DNA of 64,000 nt from an uncultured Clostridia bacterium. GTDB lineage: Bacteria > Bacillota > Clostridia > Oscillospirales > Oscillospiraceae. Shown piece after piece: positions 58,652 through 64,000 of this stretch; position 1 is the first letter of the stretch, and each line of letters begins with the position of its first letter. The position numbers were made by a program, and so were the translations under genes. A model generated the notes under the pieces. The model was not told the origin of the DNA. It saw only the letters and a list, made by a program, of their open reading frames with translations, and did no database searches. The DNA lies in contig CAMCRV010000004.1 of NCBI GenBank assembly GCA_945877365.1, forward strand, positions 1-64,000, given 5' to 3'.

Positions 58652-59901
58652 ACTATCGGAGCTTTTCGGCCAAGCAGCGGCAGGTGCTGCGGTGGTGGAT
58701 GCCGGGAGACATAAACGCCGGAAAGGAGGCGATTGTCTGCGACGGGGCGGTGCGTTCCGGAAAAACCCTGGTGATGGGGCTGTCCTTCTTCCTCTGGGCA
58801 CAGACCTGCTTTCAGGGTCAGCGCTTCGGCGTCTGCGGGAAAACCATTTCCTCCCTGCGGCGCAATGTGCTGTCGGAAATCCTGCCCCGGCTGGAAGGAC
58901 TGGGCGCCCGGTGGAAGGAGCGGCGGACGGAGAATCTGGTGACGGTGCAATTTCTGGGTCACGAGAATCAGTACTACATCTTCGGCGGACGGGACGAAAG
59001 CTCAGCCGCCCTGATTCAGGGCATCACCTTTGCCGGAGTGCTGCTGGATGAGGTGGCGCTGATGCCCCGCAGCTTCGTGGAGCAGGCCTGCGCCCGGTGC
59101 TCCGTAGCCGGCAGCCGGCTGTGGTTCAACTGCAACCCGGAAGGCCCCAACCACTGGTTCTACAAAACCTGGGTGCAGCAGGCCGAAAGCCGGAACTGCC
59201 TGCGGCTGCACTTCACCATGGAGGACAACCCCTCCCTGACCCCGGAGATTCGCCGGCGGTATCACAACCTGTACACCGGAGTGTTCTACCAGAGGTTTGT
59301 GCTGGGGCAGTGGGTGCAGGCGGAGGGACGGGTCTACGATTTCTTCACCTCCGAGATGGTGGGGAAAGCCCCGGATAACTGCGACAGATGGCATATCTCC
59401 TGCGACTACGGCACCGTGAATCCCACCTCCATGGGGCTTTGGGGTCGATGCGGCGGGGTGTGGTACCGGGTGAAGGAGTTCTACTTCGACTCCCGGGTGC
59501 AGCAGCGGCAGATGACCGATGCAGAGTATGCCGATGCCCTGCAAGAGCTGGCAGGGGAACGGAAAATTGCCTCCGTCATTGTGGACCCATCTGCCGCCAG
59601 CTTTATGGAGGTGCTCCGCCGCCGGGGCTGGCAGGTGCGCAAGGCAGACAACGATGTACTCCGGGGCATCCGCCTCACCTCCGACTGCCTGAAGTCGGGG
59701 AAAATCGTCCTGTGTGAGGGCTGCACCGACTGTTTAAGGGAGATGGAGGAATACACATGGGATCTGTCCTCCGGGCAGAAGGATCGGGTGAGGAAGGAGC
59801 ACGACCACGCCATGGACGATATGCGCTACTTTGTGTCCACGGTGCTGGGAAACCGGGAGGCCGCGGTGGCGGCTTTTTCCGTGGAGCGCAGAAGAAATTG
59901 A
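58648..59901 (+). CDS. Phage terminase large subunit
   Basis: The 417-residue product is a PBSX/Xtm-type terminase large subunit. The ATPase has Walker A GAVRSGKTLVMG and Walker B GVLLDEVALMP, and the nuclease half has ISCDYGTVNPTSMGL, VIVDPSAASF and HDHAMDDMRYFV, whose acids should bind the metal. It packages DNA into the head through the portal. All expected motifs are present, so it is not obviously decayed. Confidence 0.94.
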   Translation: MNYRSFSAKQRQVLRWWMPGDINAGKEAIVCDGAVRSGKTLVMGLSFFLWAQTCFQGQRFGVCGKTISSLRRNVLSEILPRLEGLGARWKERRTENLVTVQFLGHENQYYIFGGRDESSAALIQGITFAGVLLDEVALMPRSFVEQACARCSVAGSRLWFNCNPEGPNHWFYKTWVQQAESRNCLRLHFTMEDNPSLTPEIRRRYHNLYTGVFYQRFVLGQWVQAEGRVYDFFTSEMVGKAPDNCDRWHISCDYGTVNPTSMGLWGRCGGVWYRVKEFYFDSRVQQRQMTDAEYADALQELAGERKIASVIVDPSAASFMEVLRRRGWQVRKADNDVLRGIRLTSDCLKSGKIVLCEGCTDCLREMEEYTWDLSSGQKDRVRKEHDHAMDDMRYFVSTVLGNREAAVAAFSVERRRN

Positions 59902-59911
59902 AAGGAGAAGT

Positions 59912-61060
59912 ATGTTGAAGCGGAAGAAAACGGAAACCGGGACGGTGGCGGCGGTGTGCCAGCTGCGCAGCGGCAATGCCCACCCCTTCGGCGCCATGCG
60001 TTCCTTCCAGCCCTTAGGCGGCGAGGAGCGGATCTACCGGGAGCTGCGGGAGGCACTGCCGGTGCTGGATGCGGCGGTGGGGAAAATGGTGCGGCTGTGC
60101 GGCGGCTTTCAGCCCAAGTGCCGGAACCCCGAAGCCCAGGAAAGATTGGAAACATTCCTGAAAACCGTGCCCTGCGGCAGAGGTCAGGTGGGAATGGACA
60201 GCTTCCTTTCCGGGTACCTGGACAGCCTGCTGACCTACGGCCGGGCGGTGGGGGAGATGGTGGTGGCCGGGGGCAGGCTCCGGGCGGTATGCTGGGGGGA
60301 TGTGACGGCTCTGGAGGCGCAGGAGGGGGAGAATCCCCTGGAAACGGTGCTCTGGGGTCGGGATGAGCACGGCCTGCTGCGGCCTCTGCCCTACCAGCAT
60401 CTGCTGCTGTTCACCACCATGAACCCCGAGCCTGCCCACCCCTACGGGGTGAGCCTGTTTCGCGGAATGCCCTTCCTTGCCGAGATTCTGGTGAAGATCT
60501 ACAACACCATCGGCATCAACTGGGAGCACGCCGGAAACATCCGCTACAGCGTGGTGTGCAAGGGCGGCGAAAACCTCGACCCGACGGTGGCCCAGGAGCG
60601 GGGCAGGCAGGTGGCGCAGCAGTGGGCCAGAGCCATGGAGGACAGCAAAAACGGCACCGTCCGGGACTTCGTGGCGGTGGGAGATGTGGAGATTAAGGTC
60701 ATCGGCGGCGAGGCGCCCATTCTGGATTCCCAGATTCCGGTGCGGCAGATTCTGGAGCAGCTGGTGGCCAAAACCGGCCTGCCTCCCTTCCTGCTGGGGC
60801 TGAGCTGGAGCACCACCGAACGGATGAGCGTGCAGCAGGCGGATCTGCTGACCTCGGAGCTGTGGGCTCTGCGGCGGATGGTGGAGCCTGCCATGGAAAA
60901 GGTGTGCAGAACCTTCCTTGCTCTGGAGGGACTGGACGACCGGTTCCAGATTATCTGGGATGACATCAGCTTGCAGGACATCACCCAGCAGGCACAGGCA
61001 CAGCTGTATCAGGCGCAGGCGGAAAACTATCGGGCGGAGGCCGCCCGGAAGGAGGAATAA
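59912..61060 (+). CDS. Phage portal protein
   Basis: The 382-residue product is a portal protein by order and content: a variable N-terminus, SFLSGYLDSLLTYGRAVGEM, the conserved ILVKIYNTIGINWEHAGNI, and WSTTERMSVQQADLLTSELW followed by a helical C-terminus rich in Ala and Gln. Twelve copies should form the DNA channel at the head vertex. The start is ATG 59912 after GAAAGGAGAAGT; the upstream frame overlaps the terminase gene. Confidence 0.88.
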   Translation: MLKRKKTETGTVAAVCQLRSGNAHPFGAMRSFQPLGGEERIYRELREALPVLDAAVGKMVRLCGGFQPKCRNPEAQERLETFLKTVPCGRGQVGMDSFLSGYLDSLLTYGRAVGEMVVAGGRLRAVCWGDVTALEAQEGENPLETVLWGRDEHGLLRPLPYQHLLLFTTMNPEPAHPYGVSLFRGMPFLAEILVKIYNTIGINWEHAGNIRYSVVCKGGENLDPTVAQERGRQVAQQWARAMEDSKNGTVRDFVAVGDVEIKVIGGEAPILDSQIPVRQILEQLVAKTGLPPFLLGLSWSTTERMSVQQADLLTSELWALRRMVEPAMEKVCRTFLALEGLDDRFQIIWDDISLQDITQQAQAQLYQAQAENYRAEAARKEE

Positions 61061-61062
61061 CT

Positions 61063-61956
61063 GTGAAAATCCAAAAAGAAGCGGCAGCAGAAGGCCGGGG
61101 TCAGCCCAGCGCGGTGCAGCTGGACAGAATCAACGCTCTGGCAAAAACCCGGCTGAATCCGGAGCAGGTGTATGTCTTTTCCCTGCGCCTGTGTGACGAC
61201 GGGGTGGATCGGGATTTCGAGCGGTTCGACACCGAAGCCCTTCCCGGCCTTGCCAAGCTGTTCATCGGCAAAACCGGCATCGTGGATCATCGGTGGAGCG
61301 CGGAAAATCAGATCGCCCGGATTTTTGACACACAGGTGGTTCGGGAGAAGGGCGTGTCCTACATCAAGGCATGGGCCTACACCCGCCGGGGCGGCGGCAA
61401 CGAGGAATTCATTGCCGATATCGAGGCCGGCATCAAGAAGGAGGTCAGCGTGGGCTGCGCCATGGGCAGTTGTCTCTGCTCCATCTGCGGCGCGGAATAC
61501 GGCACCTGTGGCCACTGCAAGGGAGAATCCTACGACGGGCAGCTCTGCTGCGGCATTCTCCGGGATCCGGTGGATGCCTATGAGTTTTCCTTCGTGGCAG
61601 TGCCTGCCCAGCGGGAGGCCGGGGTCATCAAGGCAGCCGGGGGCGGCAAAAGCCTGAAAGAGCTGGCAGACCAGTTCGGTGCCCAGGCGGAATACCGGGC
61701 GCTTTACAAGGATGCCCAGCTGGGGAAACAGTACCGGAAGGAGCTGGAGCAGGCCGTGGTGCGGCTGGGTCTGGCACTGGAACTGGGGGCGGATGCAGAT
61801 GTATTGCAGAGCCTGTGCAAAACCGCCTCTGCCGAGGATCTCATGGCTCTGAGAACCGCCTGGCAGGAAAAGCTGGATCAGCAGCTGCCCCTTACCTGTC
61901 AGCTTCTCCGGGGCGGCGATGCAGCGGCGCAGGTGGAGGCAGGGTTTTTAATTTAA
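61063..61956 (+). CDS. Probable phage prohead protease with zinc-ribbon-like insert
   Basis: The 297-residue product fits the HK97/S78 prohead protease pattern: VDRDFERFDTEALPGLAKLF, a catalytic-type His in GIVDHRWSAENQIARI, and the Ser in GIKKEVSVG. A cysteine-rich insert, CSICGAEYGTCGHCKGESYD with a later CCGIL, probably binds zinc. The C-terminal 100 residues look like a scaffold-like helical tail. The start is GTG 61063 with GGAGG 7 nt upstream. A family A repeat separates it from the capsid gene. Confidence 0.75.
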   Translation: MKIQKEAAAEGRGQPSAVQLDRINALAKTRLNPEQVYVFSLRLCDDGVDRDFERFDTEALPGLAKLFIGKTGIVDHRWSAENQIARIFDTQVVREKGVSYIKAWAYTRRGGGNEEFIADIEAGIKKEVSVGCAMGSCLCSICGAEYGTCGHCKGESYDGQLCCGILRDPVDAYEFSFVAVPAQREAGVIKAAGGGKSLKELADQFGAQAEYRALYKDAQLGKQYRKELEQAVVRLGLALELGADADVLQSLCKTASAEDLMALRTAWQEKLDQQLPLTCQLLRGGDAAAQVEAGFLI

Positions 61957-62095
61957 TTGACAATGGAAAATTGACAATTCAGGAATCCCGTTGGGATAGA
62001 TCTGGCAGAAACAAGATAAATACTGAGGAAACTATTTAAAATCGTCCCGAAGGGAAACCGCAATTGTCAACTGTAAATTGTCAATTGTCAATTTT
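61952..62095. repeat. Family A repeat inside the phage head operon
   Basis: TTTAATTGACAATGGAAAATT and the inverse ATTGTCAATTGTCAATTTT enclose TCCCGTTGGGA and GTCCCGAAGGGA. It lies between protease and capsid genes and resembles the chromosomal copies. Confidence 0.85.
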
Positions 62096-62127
62096 TGAAA
62101 TTATTTTTTTACAGGAGGATATTAACT

Positions 62128-63153
62128 ATGGCTTACGACAATCTGAGACTGGAAAAGGGTATGTACCGTCAGGAGGGCAAGAGCTTCACCCAGGTGCTGG
62201 AGTCTCTTGATCCCAGCGAGAACTACCGGGGTACTGCGCTGGAGGGCACCGACGCCTTCCAGCGGCAGCTGAAGCGCTTCGGCATCCGGGCCAAGGGCGA
62301 GGGCTCCTCCGCCGTGGAGAGCTTCTTCCGCACCATGGATTCTGCGGTGCTGTTCCCCGAGTACATCGCCAGAACCGTCCGGCAGGGCATGGAGGAGAAT
62401 GACATTCTGCCTGCCATCACCGCCACCACCACCGTCATCGACTCCATGGACTACCGCTCCATCTACTCCGTCCCCACCGCAGCGGAGCTGGAGCTGAAGG
62501 CCGTGGAGGAGGGCGGCCTGATTCCCGAAACCGAGATCAAGACCAAGGAGCATCTGGTGAGCCTGAGCAAGCGGGGCAGAATGCTGGTGGCCTCCTATGA
62601 GGCCATCCGCTTCCAGAAGCTGGATCTGTTCAGCGTGATGCTGCGGCAGATCGGCAGCTACATCCAGAAGCAGCAGCTGGCAGATGCCGTGCAGGTGCTG
62701 ATGAACGGCGACGGCAACGAAAATGCCGCCGCGGTGTACACCGTGGGCACCAGCCCCATCTCCGGCACCCGGGGCACCCTGACCTACGACCAGCTGGTGG
62801 AATTCTGGGGTCAGTTCGACCCCTACACCATGAACACCATGCTCTGCTCCACCGCCACCATGACCCAGCTTCTGAAAATTGCAGAGCTGCAGAATCCCCT
62901 CACCGGCCTGAACTTCCAGGGCACCGGCAAGCCCGGCTCCCCTCTGGGCGCCCAGCTTCACAGAACCTCTGCTGTGGCAGACGGCGTCATCATCGGTCTG
63001 GACAACCGCTATGCTCTGGAAATGGTGAGAGCCGGGGATGTGCTGGTGGAGTATGACAAGCTCATCGACCGGCAGCTGGAGCGTGCCGCCATCACCTCCA
63101 TCTCCGGCTTCGGCAAGATCTGCACCGGCGCGGCCTGCGTCCTGAATGTATGA
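62128..63153 (+). CDS. Phage major capsid protein
   Basis: The 341-residue product is the likely major capsid protein: a short N-terminal arm (MAYDNLRLEKGMYRQEGKSF), a central DSMDYRSIYSVPTAAELELKAV region and a long beta-rich body with RAGDVLVEYDKLIDRQLERA near the end, the expected order for an HK97-fold capsid. Its preferred-codon use is strong. ATG 62128 follows GGAGG by 9 nt; the earlier ATG lies in the repeat. The HK97 fold is inferred from order rather than matched residues. Confidence 0.85.
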   Translation: MAYDNLRLEKGMYRQEGKSFTQVLESLDPSENYRGTALEGTDAFQRQLKRFGIRAKGEGSSAVESFFRTMDSAVLFPEYIARTVRQGMEENDILPAITATTTVIDSMDYRSIYSVPTAAELELKAVEEGGLIPETEIKTKEHLVSLSKRGRMLVASYEAIRFQKLDLFSVMLRQIGSYIQKQQLADAVQVLMNGDGNENAAAVYTVGTSPISGTRGTLTYDQLVEFWGQFDPYTMNTMLCSTATMTQLLKIAELQNPLTGLNFQGTGKPGSPLGAQLHRTSAVADGVIIGLDNRYALEMVRAGDVLVEYDKLIDRQLERAAITSISGFGKICTGAACVLNV

Positions 63154-63506
63154 TGCTGACGGAGCAGATTTATGCCCAGGCGTCGCTGCTGGCGTCGCCC
63201 CTGGAGGAGAAGCAGCAACAGCTGCTGAGAATTCTGTGTGAGGGGGCGGCTTACGCCCTCCGCGCCCGACTCCGGGAGGGCATGACGGAGGAGGACTGCC
63301 GGGCAGAATTTGTGGCCTCCGCAAGCCTGCTGGCACTGGCGGATCTGCAGGAGGCAGAGCAGCTGGGAACCATGGCGGAGTTCCGGGCAGGGGATCTGAC
63401 GGTGAAAAACCGAGAGGCAGGCTCTGCCACCCGGTGCCTGCGGAATCAGGCGGAGCTGATTATGGCTCCCTTCCTGAAGGACACCTTCGCCTTTCAGGTG
63501 GTGTGA
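63150..63506 (+). CDS. Probable phage head-tail connector protein
   Basis: The 118-residue, all-helical product (LTEQIYAQASLLASPLEEKQ, EEDCRAEFVASASLLALADL) sits directly after the capsid gene, with its start overlapping the capsid stop by 4 bp. Size and position fit an HK97 gp6-type connector. No family motif is recognised beyond that. Confidence 0.6.
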   Translation: MMLTEQIYAQASLLASPLEEKQQQLLRILCEGAAYALRARLREGMTEEDCRAEFVASASLLALADLQEAEQLGTMAEFRAGDLTVKNREAGSATRCLRNQAELIMAPFLKDTFAFQVV

Positions 63507-63507
63507 T

Positions 63508-63852
63508 ATGCGGGCGGCGGCTGAACAGGTGATGGAGCGCTTCGGTACGGAGCTGACCATCCATCACGGAAGCGAAACCAAAACCCTCCGGGGCTTTTTC
63601 CGGGCGGTGAATTCCCAGAGCTGGCAAAGTCTGGAAAGCGTGGTCTCCCCTCTGGGGGAGACTTCCCGGGGGCAGTACGCCTATATTGGCCCTGTCTCCG
63701 GGGCGGTGCAGGAGGGGGATACCCTGACACTGGGGGAAAAGACCTATCTGTTCCGCCGGACGGAGCTGTACTTCTTCCGGCAGGAGGCAATTTACCAATG
63801 GGGCTTATGCGTTGAGAAGGGTGTGAACGATACATGGGGATGTCAATCCTAG
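63508..63852 (+). CDS. Probable phage head-closure or neck protein
   Basis: The 114-residue product is beta-rich (TIHHGSETKTLRGFFRAVN, YAYIGPVSGAVQEGDTLTLG, TYLFRRTELYFF) and follows the connector at once. The size, strand pattern and order suggest a head-closure (gp7-type) protein. The overlap with the next frame indicates coupled translation. Confidence 0.55.
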   Translation: MRAAAEQVMERFGTELTIHHGSETKTLRGFFRAVNSQSWQSLESVVSPLGETSRGQYAYIGPVSGAVQEGDTLTLGEKTYLFRRTELYFFRQEAIYQWGLCVEKGVNDTWGCQS

Positions 63853-64000
63853 ATCTGGTGCTGATGAAGCTGAAGCAGTACGGCTTCACGGCGGATGTGG
63901 CCTTTCCCGGCCAGAAATATCCTGCCATTTCCGATACCGTGGCGGCGGTGCATCTGGAAAGCGTGGACAGAACCGGCAGAACGGTGACGGTGGAGGTGAA
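63834..64000 (+). CDS. Phage neck/tail protein, truncated by the window end
   Basis: An open frame from ATG 63834 (or ATG 63840) overlaps the preceding stop and runs to the window edge without a stop: MGMSILDLVLMKLKQYGFTA and further strands. GAAGGG lies upstream. Only about 55 residues are visible, so no family can be given; the position suggests a tail-completion or neck protein. Confidence 0.6.
   Translation, partial: MGMSILDLVLMKLKQYGFTADVAFPGQKYPAISDTVAAVHLESVDRTGRTVTVEV

Noticed and set aside
2700-62100. CRISPR array among the many repeats
   Set aside because: Repeats are dispersed, imperfect and palindromic, without regular spacers or cas genes.

Overview
The window is about 60% GC and reads as the chromosome of a low-G+C-lineage Clostridia bacterium, most likely an Oscillospirales (Ruminococcaceae/Oscillospiraceae-like) gut anaerobe. 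This is inferred from gene content: YtvI- and SpoVB-type membrane proteins, HemZ, an HU-RqcP pair, a bifunctional Rel enzyme, PheB-type ACT protein, a Met T-box, an infC-rpmI-rplT leader, C_GCAxxG_C_C and CGGC proteins and several radical-SAM enzymes. Strong GGAGG ribosome sites 6-9 nt before the starts settled most start choices, including several non-AUG starts.

Layout. 1-5.1 kb: tRNA-Ala(GGC), a stray 5' tRNA fragment, YitT, an esterase, a low-GC purine-rich island ending in a strong terminator, TraX, a ProX-type deacylase and a nitroreductase. 5.2-9.9 kb: a sugar ABC importer (binding lipoprotein, two permeases, no ATPase) with a promoter/operator and a LacI regulator. 9.9-15.7 kb: a cysteine-peptidase-like protein, redox/metal proteins, a DMT transporter, a DUF362 ferredoxin-like protein and rpsB-tsf. 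16.1-17.3 kb: cobalamin riboswitch, DUF4430 protein and ECF S component, a probable corrinoid uptake unit. 17.5-29.6 kb (minus strand): rqcP, hup, SpoVB-like flippase, a ligand-depleted amidohydrolase, hemZ, an MBL hydrolase, dtd, rel, recJ, ytvI. 29.7-32.8 kb: ACT protein, infC (apparent AUC start)-rpmI-rplT, RluA-type synthase. 33.7-37.6 kb: two-component system whose kinase carries external SH3 domains. 37.7-46.9 kb: GDPD, MFS, radical SAM, lipid kinase, Nudix, cutC, glucokinase, pgi, a P-loop mini-protein and a zinc-ribbon protein. 46.9-49.3 kb: ruvCAB. 49.5-50.9 kb: an EutG-like alcohol dehydrogenase missing all four metal ligands next to an orphan EutN/CcmL shell-vertex protein. 50.9-57.7 kb: Met T-box-metG, and a MarR-controlled heterodimeric ABC exporter. 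58.3 kb to the end: HK97-type phage head module (TerS, TerL, portal, protease, capsid, connectors), cut by the window edge.

The intergenic spaces are unusually rich in dispersed imperfect palindromes. At least three families recur: (A) AATTGACAATTGACAAT-armed elements with inner TCCC..GGGA hairpins, (B) GTCATTGCGAGCC-type elements, and (C/D) TGTAAAGGGGGCTGTCAG-type and GGGATGCCCCCACGGGC-type elements. They abut gene ends, supply at least one stop codon, and one sits inside the phage head operon. No CRISPR array, insertion sequence or rRNA gene was seen.
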